Part shown: positions 8,900 to 16,475 of the stretch, piece by piece
Layout: every line of letters starts with the position of its first letter
Numbering within the stretch: the first letter of the stretch is position 1
Assembly (NCBI GenBank): GCA_024760545.1
Contig: CP060501.1
Location: 310,001 to 374,000, forward strand
DNA: 64,000 bases
Origin: Nitrospira sp.
GTDB taxonomy: Bacteria; Nitrospirota; Nitrospiria; Nitrospirales; Nitrospiraceae
Direction of reading: 5' to 3'
Made by a program: the position numbers and the translations under genes
The notes under the pieces: model-generated
Told to the model about the DNA's origin: nothing
What the model saw: the letters and a program-made list of their open reading frames with translations, nothing else
The model's database searches: none

Positions 8900-9919
8900 A
8901 TGACGGACCGGGCCCTCACTGAGGCAGCAAGTGCCGTGCAGGGTCACCATGCCCTTTCGCTGCAGCGGCTGGAAGATCTCGCATCGGATGCCGTCTCCTC
9001 GCTGCAACGAAATGATGAGTTGGTGGTCGAGGCGCTTTCCGGACCATCGGGCTCGCCACTGATTACGAATCTCATGAACGTGGCCATCCTCGGGACCAAA
9101 ATAGGAATAGGCCTGGGGTACTACGGAGAAGAGCTGCACCAGTTGGCGTTGGCCGGCCTCGTCCATGATATCGGATTGTTCGCCGTACCCAAATCGTTGG
9201 TCGCCAAGAGCGGCCGTTTGACACACGAAGAACGGACGCTCATTGAGCAACATCCCGAGCTCGGCTATCAGGTCATCGTCACATGCGGGCCGGCGTACCA
9301 CTGGCTGGCACAGTTGACGCGTCAGGCTCACGAACGATGGAATGGGCAGGGGTATCCCAATCGACTCAAGGGAAGGCAGATCAACGAGATGGCTCAGATT
9401 TGCGGGATAGCCGACGTCTTCGATGCGTTGGTCAGCGAACGCCCGTATCGTCGCCGGTTGCTCCCGCATGAGGCCGTCAAGGAGATTCTCGTTGCCGAGC
9501 GAGAGACCTTCCCGCGCGAGATTCTCAAAGCGCTCGTCGAACAGTTGTCGGTGTATCCGCTTGGGACGACGGTCCGATTGACGACCGGAGACGTGGGGAT
9601 CGTCGCCAAAGTGAATAGCCGGTATCCGCTTCGTCCCGTCGTGAAAGTTGATGAGCAGCGGGAGCACGATGAAATCGTCACCCATGAGATTGATCTGTGC
9701 CTCGCTCCGTTGATCTCGGTCGCCGAGACGCTCAATCCTCCCGCCGTCGGGCGTGTCAGATTCGGGGAGACTTCACCCAAAGGGCAGACGCCTGCGGCGA
9801 CGACGGTCGTGTCCGATCAGTTCACGTCGCTGCTCGAAAGTCTCGATGCGGTCGCGTCGACGATCCAAGGGGTCGTTGAAACGCGTAAGATCGTACCTCC
9901 TCAGGATCCTGCTCGATAG
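8900..9919 (+). CDS. HD-GYP-family protein with altered active-site residues
   Basis: A protein of about 339 aa. The HD-GYP core is clear: LVHDIGLFAVPKSLVAKSG, later HPELGYQVI, then AHERWNGQGYPNRLKG and CGIADVFDALVSERPYR. HD-GYP proteins usually hydrolyse cyclic di-GMP. Here the Lys of the HDIGK motif is Leu, and the consensus HHE..DG.GYP reads AHE..NG.GYP, so metal binding and catalysis may be impaired. The C-terminal ~100 aa contain a strand-rich stretch (GTTVRLTTGDVGIVAKVN) also common in HD-GYP proteins. The start at 8900 is chosen for the GAGGAG site 10 nt upstream; 8870, overlapping the ATPase gene, is the alternative. Confidence 0.85.
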   Translation: MTDRALTEAASAVQGHHALSLQRLEDLASDAVSSLQRNDELVVEALSGPSGSPLITNLMNVAILGTKIGIGLGYYGEELHQLALAGLVHDIGLFAVPKSLVAKSGRLTHEERTLIEQHPELGYQVIVTCGPAYHWLAQLTRQAHERWNGQGYPNRLKGRQINEMAQICGIADVFDALVSERPYRRRLLPHEAVKEILVAERETFPREILKALVEQLSVYPLGTTVRLTTGDVGIVAKVNSRYPLRPVVKVDEQREHDEIVTHEIDLCLAPLISVAETLNPPAVGRVRFGETSPKGQTPAATTVVSDQFTSLLESLDAVASTIQGVVETRKIVPPQDPAR

Positions 9920-10029
9920 CTACCCGGCCTTTCGCTTCAGCGGAGAGCTCCATACATAGCGACAATCGGTTCTGCCCCACAGTTATCCACAACGCAGATG
10001 TCGATTATACAGGGCCATCGTTCTTTACT

Positions 10030-10057
10030 TTGCTGGAGAGAGCCGGATCGTTATAAT
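10030..10057 (+). promoter_or_regulatory. candidate sigma-70 promoter
   Basis: TATAAT at 10052-10057 is a perfect -10 hexamer. TTGCTG at 10030-10035 is a weak -35 match at 16 bp spacing. Initiation would fall near 10064 and give a leader of about 40 nt to the GTG at 10103, which supports that start. Confidence 0.45.
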
Positions 10058-10102
10058 GCGTGGCTGGCTACCGGCGCTTTGACAGAACTGGAAGGGAATA
10101 CT

Positions 10103-10627
10103 GTGCCGAAACTCGTCACCGTTGATCATCCGCAGCAAACCATGCAACAGGCTCAGGAATACGTGAAGACGTACATTCTGATGCCGTCCGGCCTTCTGGG
10201 GCTCATCTGTTTGATCGGGAGCGTCGGGGGGTTAGGGTACCAACTGCTCGCCACCGACAGCTATACCTGGGATACCTTTTATCAAAGCTCGGGCCTGTTT
10301 CTGTCGGGTACCGGGCTGGGCGCCGCGCAAACCCTGTATCAGCGGTACCTCTTGAAGGAATTTCCCAACGTGTTGGCCGCGCGGATGAGACAGGGGTTGA
10401 ACAGACAGAAAGGGAAGGTCAAAAAAGGTTCCGAGCCTCCGGACATCGATCATCCGGGGCGGCAGTTGGTTCCGTTTGTGTATGTGCTGGGCACCGTTCT
10501 TCTGGTGGGAAGCGCCATCGCCGCATTTTCCTATGGGCGTGTGCAGATGATTCCCGCGCTCTTGATGCCATGGGCGGGGTTTTATTGGGCAAGACTGTTC
10601 TTGTGGCGGCGAGTGATCAAAATGTAA
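10103..10627 (+). CDS. small integral membrane protein, function unknown
   Basis: A protein of about 174 aa that I do not recognise. The GTG at 10103 has GAAGGG 6 nt upstream and a promoter-like sequence about 45 nt upstream; the longer frame from 9998 has neither. Four hydrophobic stretches are visible: around MPSGLLGLICLIGSVGGLGY, SSGLFLSGTGLGAAQTLY, LVPFVYVLGTVLLVGSAIAA and MIPALLMPWAGFYWARLFLW. A basic loop (RQGLNRQKGKVKKG) joins the second and third. It ends 10 nt before the 3' end of the convergent lpxD. Confidence 0.75.
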   Translation: MPKLVTVDHPQQTMQQAQEYVKTYILMPSGLLGLICLIGSVGGLGYQLLATDSYTWDTFYQSSGLFLSGTGLGAAQTLYQRYLLKEFPNVLAARMRQGLNRQKGKVKKGSEPPDIDHPGRQLVPFVYVLGTVLLVGSAIAAFSYGRVQMIPALLMPWAGFYWARLFLWRRVIKM

Positions 10628-10637
10628 AAGTGAGCGG

Positions 10638-11738
10638 TCAGCGCTTCTTTGAACGAGGGGTCTTTGATCCAGAAGTCCGCTGTGAAGATCGTTTGACCTG
10701 GGTTTCAAGTTCCCCCACACGCTGTTCCAAATCCCGCACGAGTTGTTTCAACTCCGGCAGCTGAAAGATGACCCCCTGAACCTTGAGGGCTTTTTCACGC
10801 GGCATCGCTGGAATGCCTCCGACGATCTGGTTCGACTCGATACTGCGATTGACCCCGGCTTTGGCCGCGATCATCACTTGATCCCCGATGGTCAGATGAT
10901 CGGAAAGCCCGGCCTGTCCACCGATCATGACATGGCGGCCGATCGTCGTGCTGCCGGCGATACCGACTTGGGCAACGAGGATGCAGTGCTCTCCCACGGT
11001 GACATTGTGGGCAATCTGGACGAGGTTGTCGACTTTGGTGCCCTGCTTCACGAGGGTTCGTCCAAACGTGGCGCGGTCGATCGTCACGTTGGCTCCGAGT
11101 TCGACATCGTCTTCGATGACGACGCCACCGAGTTGAGGAATCTTGTGATGGCGGCCCTGATGCTGGACATATCCGAATCCGTCGGCTCCGATCACGGTTC
11201 CGCTGTGCACAATCACTCGTGCGCCAAGAGAACAGCCTTCGCGAACGACGACATTGGGATAGAGGATGCAATCATCGCCGACTGTCGAGTCTGATCCGAC
11301 GAACACGCCGGGATAGAGAGTCACCCGTTGGCCGATCGTGACACGGTCGCCGATGGTGACATACGGCCAGATAGACGGGTCGGCGCCGATCCTCACATCG
11401 GAGCCTTGCGTCACCTGTTCGCTGATGCCGCGGGGTGCCGGCGTGCGGACAAAGAACGTCTGCGCCACCCGGGCAAAGGCCAGCATCGGGTTGTCGACGA
11501 CGACCTGAGGGACGGCAAGATCGGCCTGATGCCGATGAACCAGCAGAGCTGCCACTTGCAGGTTGGTCGCGTCCTTCGCCATTTTGTCGTTGGTCATGAA
11601 CGACAAGGCATGTGGGTTGGGCTGACTCAGGCTCGTCAAGCCGAAGATCTGCGTTTGGCCGTCGCCATGGATCGAGCCTCCGACAACCTCATGGATCTGA
11701 GCGAGTGTAACCGAAGTCGGTGATTGAGGTGCGCTCAT
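10638..11738 (-). CDS. lpxD: UDP-3-O-acylglucosamine N-acyltransferase
   Basis: LpxD adds the second (N-linked) hydroxyacyl chain to UDP-3-O-acylglucosamine in lipid A synthesis, using acyl-ACP, in the cytoplasm. The 366 aa protein has the LpxD N-terminal domain (about 1-100, with GLTSLSQPNPHALSFM), then a left-handed beta-helix of hexapeptide repeats (about 105-320). The His-rich catalytic region DGFGYVQHQGRHHKIPQLG is present, as are DNLVQIAHNVTVG and GGQAGLSDHLTIGD. A C-terminal helix (LKQLVRDLEQRVGELE) ends in a basic tail. The start codon overlaps the stop of the upstream acyl carrier protein gene (ATGA), implying translational coupling and suggesting that this ACP is its donor. Confidence 0.95.
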   Translation of the reverse strand: MSAPQSPTSVTLAQIHEVVGGSIHGDGQTQIFGLTSLSQPNPHALSFMTNDKMAKDATNLQVAALLVHRHQADLAVPQVVVDNPMLAFARVAQTFFVRTPAPRGISEQVTQGSDVRIGADPSIWPYVTIGDRVTIGQRVTLYPGVFVGSDSTVGDDCILYPNVVVREGCSLGARVIVHSGTVIGADGFGYVQHQGRHHKIPQLGGVVIEDDVELGANVTIDRATFGRTLVKQGTKVDNLVQIAHNVTVGEHCILVAQVGIAGSTTIGRHVMIGGQAGLSDHLTIGDQVMIAAKAGVNRSIESNQIVGGIPAMPREKALKVQGVIFQLPELKQLVRDLEQRVGELETQVKRSSQRTSGSKTPRSKKR

Positions 11739-12205
11739 CGGGCCGCAACCTTTTTCTTTGTTCTCGCTGCGACGGCGGATGCCTTCTTCGGCTTCTTGGC
11801 GGCGGGTTTGGCGGCGGCGGGTTTGGCGGCGGATTTTGCCGTCGCCGTCTTCGCGGAGGCTGATTTGGCCGAGGTCGGCCTGCGTGAAGCGGATTTCGAT
11901 TTGGCCGAGGCCGGCGCCGGTTTTGCCGACTCAGGGGCGGCGTCGGATTTCGGTTCAGCCAGCCGTCGTTGGACGTAGGCGGCCACTGAGCCGACCGTAC
12001 TCAACCCCGGGAGGTCCTGATCCGGAATTTGAAGTTTGAACCGCTCTTCGATCTCAAAGAGCAGTTCGATGATGGCGACCGAGTCGAGTCCGAGGTCGTC
12101 CCGGAGATGATGAGATTCGGTAATCGTCGCGGGGTCTCGCTTGAGATAGCTGGCCAAAGCTTGAACGATTTTCTCGGTCACTGCGCGGTCGGTCGGTTCA
12201 GTCAT
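11735..12205 (-). CDS. acyl carrier protein with long Ala/Lys/Pro-rich C-terminal tail
   Basis: Residues 1-82 form a normal acyl carrier protein with the phosphopantetheine site at S42 in DDLGLDSVAII. Residues about 83-156 are a low-complexity tail of Ala, Lys, Ser and Pro (for example AKSAAKPAAAKPAAKKPKK) like the C-terminus of histone H1-type proteins. Typical ACPs are 75-95 aa and strongly acidic, so a basic tail of about 74 aa is unusual. The gene lies between a FabF-like gene and lpxD and overlaps lpxD by 4 nt. It is likely a dedicated carrier for an envelope lipid acyl chain rather than the housekeeping ACP (inference). The tail might bind nucleic acid, membrane or a partner enzyme; nothing here decides this. 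Confidence 0.9.
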   Translation of the reverse strand: MTEPTDRAVTEKIVQALASYLKRDPATITESHHLRDDLGLDSVAIIELLFEIEERFKLQIPDQDLPGLSTVGSVAAYVQRRLAEPKSDAAPESAKPAPASAKSKSASRRPTSAKSASAKTATAKSAAKPAAAKPAAKKPKKASAVAARTKKKVAAR

Positions 12206-12283
12206 TATGGGTACTCCTTCAGTGGAATGAGGCTCATCGTATCTGAATTCGGCGAGGGGTCGTCACGATCATTCAACCGTCTC

Positions 12284-13540
12284 TTATGCGACAAATTTTT
12301 TGAAGACAACCGTGGCATTGTTGCTGCCGAATCCGAATGCGTTCAAGAGCGCGTAGCGAATCTTTCGCTCTTGGACCGCGCGTCGAATGCCGTCCAATCG
12401 GCATGCGGGGTCCGGCTCTTCGTAGTTGGCTGTGGGATGGATCTGCCCGGTATGGATCGATAACGTCGTCGCCACGGCTCCAAGCGCGCCCGCCGCGCCC
12501 AGCGTGTGGCCGATGAGCGACTTGGTGGCATTCACCGAGAGCTTGTCTGCGCGACTCTTGAACAGACTCCTGATGGCTTTGGTTTCGACGGCATCACCGA
12601 TCGTCGTGGACGTGGCATGGGCGTTGATATAGTCGACCTGATCCGGAGCGATGCCGGCTGATTCCAGACCGATCTTCATCGTCGTGCAGATTTCCTGGCC
12701 GTCTTCCTGGGGAATGACCATGTGATAGGCTTCGCTGGTGGCGGCGTATCCGGCGATCTCCGCGTAGACTCTCGCTTTCCGCTTCTTGGCGTGCGCCCAA
12801 GATTCGACGATCAATGTCGCGGCTCCTTCGCCCATGACGAATCCGTCGCGGCGCCGGTCGAAGGGGCGCGATGCCCGCTCCGGAGCATCGTTGAACTCAC
12901 TGGAGAGGGCGCGCAAGGAGCAAAATCCGGCAAAGACCAATGGAGTGATGCTCGCATCCGCGCCGACGGCGATGACCACATCGGCCTGTCCGGTTCGAAT
13001 ACAGTGAAGGGCCTGACCGAGCGCATGGGCACTGGACGAACAAGCCGTTGAGATGGTGAGATTCGGCCCTTTGGCCCCATGCGCCATGGCCACGATGCCC
13101 GAGGCGGAATTCAGGGTAATGGTCGGTATGAAATTCGGGTGCACGCGGTGCGGTCGTTGGGTCTTGAAGAGCTGCGTGATTTCACGCTCTCCCATCACCA
13201 TACCGCCCATTCCGGCTCCGACGATCACCCCGACACGATGAGGAGCCTCCTTCGCCATGCTGAGGTCGGCATCGGCCATTGCTTCCTTGGCGGAAACCAA
13301 GGCGAATTGAGCGTAACGATCCACACGGCTGGCTTGTGTGGGCGTCAAATACTGTTCCGGTGAAAAGTTATGGACCTGGCCCGCCACCCGAGAACGGTAG
13401 CCGGACATGGGAAACCATCCAAGGGAAGGGATCGCCGTGATTCCTGAGCGGCCCGCAAGGGCCGACTTCCAGAATTCGCTGACTCCGATTCCGAGGGGAG
13501 ACACTACCCCGAGGCCGGTAATCACTACACGCGAGGGCAT
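12284..13540 (-). CDS. fabF: beta-ketoacyl-ACP synthase II (FabF-like)
   Basis: A condensing enzyme of 418 aa that elongates an acyl chain with malonyl-ACP. The whole catalytic set is present: nucleophile C167 in TISTACSSSAHALG, H308 in NAHATST, K340 and H345 in NATKSLIGHTLGAAG, and the glycine-rich end LLNAFGFGSNNATVVF. The N-terminus RVVITGLGVVSPLG is typical of FabF. It lies upstream of the tailed ACP and lpxD on the same strand and downstream of lptG, so it probably makes or extends a chain for lipid A or a related envelope lipid, as AcpXL-linked synthases do in rhizobia (inference). GGAGAGAGAAAACC precedes the start. Confidence 0.92.
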   Translation of the reverse strand: MPSRVVITGLGVVSPLGIGVSEFWKSALAGRSGITAIPSLGWFPMSGYRSRVAGQVHNFSPEQYLTPTQASRVDRYAQFALVSAKEAMADADLSMAKEAPHRVGVIVGAGMGGMVMGEREITQLFKTQRPHRVHPNFIPTITLNSASGIVAMAHGAKGPNLTISTACSSSAHALGQALHCIRTGQADVVIAVGADASITPLVFAGFCSLRALSSEFNDAPERASRPFDRRRDGFVMGEGAATLIVESWAHAKKRKARVYAEIAGYAATSEAYHMVIPQEDGQEICTTMKIGLESAGIAPDQVDYINAHATSTTIGDAVETKAIRSLFKSRADKLSVNATKSLIGHTLGAAGALGAVATTLSIHTGQIHPTANYEEPDPACRLDGIRRAVQERKIRYALLNAFGFGSNNATVVFKKFVA

Positions 13541-13618
13541 GGTTTTCTCTCTCCTTTAAGCACCTGAAACGCCTTTCATACCGGAAGACAGGTGTACAGT
13601 CAACTAGGAAACCGTCGC

Positions 13619-14710
13619 TCAATGGCGAACTTTCAGCAGCAGATAGAGGCCGAAGCTAAGAAAAAGCGCATTGGCCATCCAGCCGGCGAGTATGGGCGCT
13701 AAGACTCCTCCACGTCCGAGCGCGATGGCCACGGAGTGGGTGGTCCAATAGCAGAATCCGACAATGAACGCCTGGCCGATCCCCACGGCCATGCTGCCTC
13801 CACGGACGCCGCTTCGCCGTAGGCTCAACGCAATTCCGACGAGTACCATGACGACCGTGACGAGCGGGAAGGCCACACGGCCGTAGTAGTCCGTCAGCAG
13901 ACGTGTGAACGAGAATCCCTCGTTCCGAAATCGCCCCAGATAGTTTTGGATCTCTCGAAAGGTCATGGTTTCCGAGTTTCCGAGGAGCGAGCTGGAGAAA
14001 TCATCGGGAATCAGCGGAATGTTGATCGCCTGTTCGGTGAACAGCGTCACGTCCGCGGTATCGTCAGGGTGAAACCGGCGGTGGTTGCCGTTCAGCAGAA
14101 TCCAGCCTTCAGGAGTATAGCGGGCTTCATCCGCTTCGGTGATTCGATCGAGTTGGAAGGGAGGACGGAAATAGAAAATACGAACGCCTCGAAGGGTCTT
14201 GCCCGCGGTATCGATTTCACTGACCTTCATCAAGCCGTTGGCACTGACGCGAGCCCAAGGCTGGGTGGCCGTGACGGTCACGGGAGCCGGCTTCTGCTCG
14301 ATCTGGATCACGCGGACTTCTTCGGCCTTTTCCGAGGCCAGCGGAATCACGGTCGAGCTGAACACAAGCAGCACCAGCGACACACCGCTGGCGAAGAGGA
14401 GAAAGGGCGAGCACATCCACAGCAGGCTGACCCCGCAGCTGCGCATGGCCGTAATTTCATTGCTGCGCGCGAGTAAGCCAAGCGTCAACAGGGTCGCGAC
14501 GAGGATGGCGAACGGAGCGACTTGAAACGAAATCGAGGGAATCTTGAGTGCGAAATAGATCAGGATCGGGACGATTCCGGATTCGTAGCGAAGAAACCGG
14601 CGGACTTTCTCAAAGAAGTCGATGACCAGGTAGATGGTGACCAAGCCGGAGAAGCACATCCCGAAGATTTTCGCGTATTCGCGGAGGATATAGCGGAACA
14701 GAATCGTCAT
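13619..14710 (-). CDS. lptG: LPS export permease LptG
   Basis: LptG is one of the two permease subunits of the LptB2FG transporter that extracts LPS from the inner membrane. The 363 aa protein starts with LFRYILREYAKIFG, has helices 1-3 in the first ~115 residues (including ARSNEITAMRSCGVS, the coupling-helix region for LptB), a periplasmic jellyroll-like domain (about 115-265), and three C-terminal helices (FPLVTVVMVLVGIALSLR onward). The helix-2 region and DFFEKV match LptG rather than LptF. It starts 4 nt after lptF ends. Confidence 0.93.
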   Translation of the reverse strand: MTILFRYILREYAKIFGMCFSGLVTIYLVIDFFEKVRRFLRYESGIVPILIYFALKIPSISFQVAPFAILVATLLTLGLLARSNEITAMRSCGVSLLWMCSPFLLFASGVSLVLLVFSSTVIPLASEKAEEVRVIQIEQKPAPVTVTATQPWARVSANGLMKVSEIDTAGKTLRGVRIFYFRPPFQLDRITEADEARYTPEGWILLNGNHRRFHPDDTADVTLFTEQAINIPLIPDDFSSSLLGNSETMTFREIQNYLGRFRNEGFSFTRLLTDYYGRVAFPLVTVVMVLVGIALSLRRSGVRGGSMAVGIGQAFIVGFCYWTTHSVAIALGRGGVLAPILAGWMANALFLSFGLYLLLKVRH

Positions 14711-14714
14711 GATG

Positions 14715-15836
14715 CTATTGCCTGCTCATCCGGAAAAACATGATGCCGGTGATGACGACAAAAATGATATTCGGCAGCCAGGCACCCGCAAACGGAGGGA
14801 GAATCAAGGCCGTCACCAGAAAATCACAGCCGACATTCAGGATATAGAATGCGATGATGATGCCCACGCCGACGGCAAACCCGCCGATGCGGCCGGACCG
14901 TTTCGAGACGATGCCGACCGGCACCCCGAGCAGGCAGAAGACGAGCGACGCGGTCGGAAACGCCAGGTCTTTATAGTATTCCATCAGGCGCCGAAGGGCG
15001 CCGGCATCCTTGCCGCCGGTTTCCGCCAGTCGCGCCATGATTTGATCGTAGGATGGACGCTCCTCCGTGGCCGAATAACTGCTGAGGTTCAGGTTGATCT
15101 TGATGTCGTAGCTGGCGAAGGCGATCTGCCGGTACTGATCGATCTGGCGCGGTTGGCTGTGAATCACTCCGTTCACCAGCCGAAGCGCGACCTGCTCATG
15201 CTCCGAATCCATGAATACTTGGTACTGCTCCGCCACGATGACTCTCGGCTCGCGGGGAAGTCGTTCGTCCGAGATAAAGATGCCGGCCGCGGGACGGCCC
15301 TGCTCGCCTTCCGGAACATAAATCATCATGTGCGGGATCGGTTCGTTGAACGTGCCTCGTTCCAACGCCAGCACGAGTTGATCTTTCAGCAGATTGAGGG
15401 CCACCTTCTTCAAATTCAGGGAACTCCACGGCTGTCCCCATTGAGACAAGACCAACGTCAGCGTGAACACACACAGGGAGAAGAGCAGGACCGGCTGTGA
15501 GAGACGGAACAGGCTCAACCCGGCCGCGCGCATCGCCACCAATTCTTTATCATAGGACAACCGGCCGAAGGCCGTGACCGACGCGATGAGTCCGGCGATG
15601 GGGAGTGTCAGCACCAGACCGGAGGGGAGCAGCATGGCGATCACTTTGATGACCGCCCAGAAGCCGACTCCTTTGGAGACCAGGAGTTCGACGAGACGCA
15701 ACAACTCCCTGGTCAACATGACAAAACAGAGCGCGCCGAGGCTGAGGCCAAACGGGGAAAGGAGTTCCGTGAAGATGTAGCGGTCGAGGAGCGTTCGTAA
15801 AATCACAGAGTTTCTGGGGAGGAGAAGATTGGGCAC
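14715..15836 (-). CDS. lptF: LPS export permease LptF
   Basis: LptF partners LptG in LPS extraction. The 373 aa protein has the same plan as LptG: RYIFTELLSPFGLSLGALCF at the start, LPIAGLIASVTAFGRLSYDK then ELVAMRAAGLSLFRL for the coupling helix, a periplasmic domain (about 120-280), and terminal helices with LLGVPVGIVSKRSGRIGGFA. It is the first gene of the minus-strand run lptF-lptG-fabF-acp-lpxD, and its promoter should lie in the space shared with the divergent cold-shock gene (15837-16104). Confidence 0.93.
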   Translation of the reverse strand: MPNLLLPRNSVILRTLLDRYIFTELLSPFGLSLGALCFVMLTRELLRLVELLVSKGVGFWAVIKVIAMLLPSGLVLTLPIAGLIASVTAFGRLSYDKELVAMRAAGLSLFRLSQPVLLFSLCVFTLTLVLSQWGQPWSSLNLKKVALNLLKDQLVLALERGTFNEPIPHMMIYVPEGEQGRPAAGIFISDERLPREPRVIVAEQYQVFMDSEHEQVALRLVNGVIHSQPRQIDQYRQIAFASYDIKINLNLSSYSATEERPSYDQIMARLAETGGKDAGALRRLMEYYKDLAFPTASLVFCLLGVPVGIVSKRSGRIGGFAVGVGIIIAFYILNVGCDFLVTALILPPFAGAWLPNIIFVVITGIMFFRMSRQ

Positions 15837-16068
15837 ACTATAGGGAAGTCCTTCTCCCTTGTAAACACAGGAGAAAGTCTGTCCCCTAAAGATTCGCTTG
15901 ACAGCGCACCAGCCCTATGTTACATGCTCCGCGACTTTCTTCACAAATGATGGGTTCCGTGAGCGATGTATCACTCCTTCAGGTGCCCGTCCGTTTCTCC
16001 CCGCCGAATTTTTGTCCAATCTATTCTCCGTTTTCGAACTGCAGAACGATTGTGTGGGTGGCGCTACG

Positions 16069-16084
16069 CAACTACGCGTAGTTG
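16069..16084. promoter_or_regulatory. perfect 16-bp palindrome before the cold-shock start
   Basis: CAACTACGCGTAGTTG is a perfect palindrome ending 6 nt before the AAAGGAGGGG ribosome-binding site of the cold-shock gene. In RNA it could form an 8-bp stem only without a loop, or a shorter stem with one, so it may be a DNA operator as readily as an RNA element. Confidence 0.5.
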
Positions 16085-16104
16085 TTGAAAAAAGGAGGGG
16101 TTCT

Positions 16105-16323
16105 GTGAAGACAAAAGGAACGGTCAAGTGGTTCAACGATCGGAAAGGGTTTGGATTCATCCGGCTGGATAGCGGAGAAGATGTCTTCGTCCACTACTCT
16201 GCGTTGCAAGGAGATGGGTTCAAGACTCTCAAGGAAGGTGAAAACGTCGAATTTGATATCGTGCAGGGGGCCAAGGGACCTCAAGCCGCCAACGTGCTCA
16301 AAGCGGCTATCGCTGCATCGTAA
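16105..16323 (+). CDS. cspA: cold-shock domain protein
   Basis: A 72 aa single cold-shock (OB-fold) domain, a nucleic-acid chaperone. RNP1 is KGFGFI and RNP2 is VFVHYSA; the N-terminus [16 protein letters not shown] is diagnostic. The start is a GTG at 16105 preceded by the strong site AAAGGAGGGG; the open frame upstream to 15898 has no such site and no homologous content. The leader of up to about 260 nt shared with divergent lptF could hold a cold-responsive 5' UTR, as is common in this family. Confidence 0.93.
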   Translation: MKTKGTVKWFNDRKGFGFIRLDSGEDVFVHYSALQGDGFKTLKEGENVEFDIVQGAKGPQAANVLKAAIAAS

Positions 16324-16356
16324 TCGTCTCGCCTTATCAGGCGAACAAGCCTCCTC

Positions 16357-16391
16357 ATCCGGACGGAAGAAACGTCGCCTTCCGTCCGGAT
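16357..16391 (+). terminator. hairpin after the cold-shock gene
   Basis: ATCCGGACGGAA (16357-16368) and TTCCGTCCGGAT (16380-16391) form a perfect 12-bp stem with an 11-nt loop, 34 nt after the stop. No T-run follows, so it may terminate inefficiently, act in a Rho-dependent way or protect the 3' end. Confidence 0.6.
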
Positions 16392-16475
16392 CGCTTCCGG
16401 CCTGATTCCGCCATTTCCTCGACAAATCCCATTGAGACTGTTAGCGTTTGGCTGTTCTGTCCTTGGAGGTCTGTC

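Noticed and set aside
9983-9991. TTATCCACA, a perfect DnaA box
   Set aside because: A single 9-mer is expected by chance about once in two windows of this size. No cluster, AT-rich unwinding region or dnaA/dnaN gene is nearby, so no origin is claimed.
14709-15500. 263-codon plus-strand frame
   Set aside because: It is antisense to lptF.
15898-16104. N-terminal extension of the cold-shock protein
   Set aside because: The extension has no family similarity, and the strong ribosome-binding site is directly before GTG 16105.
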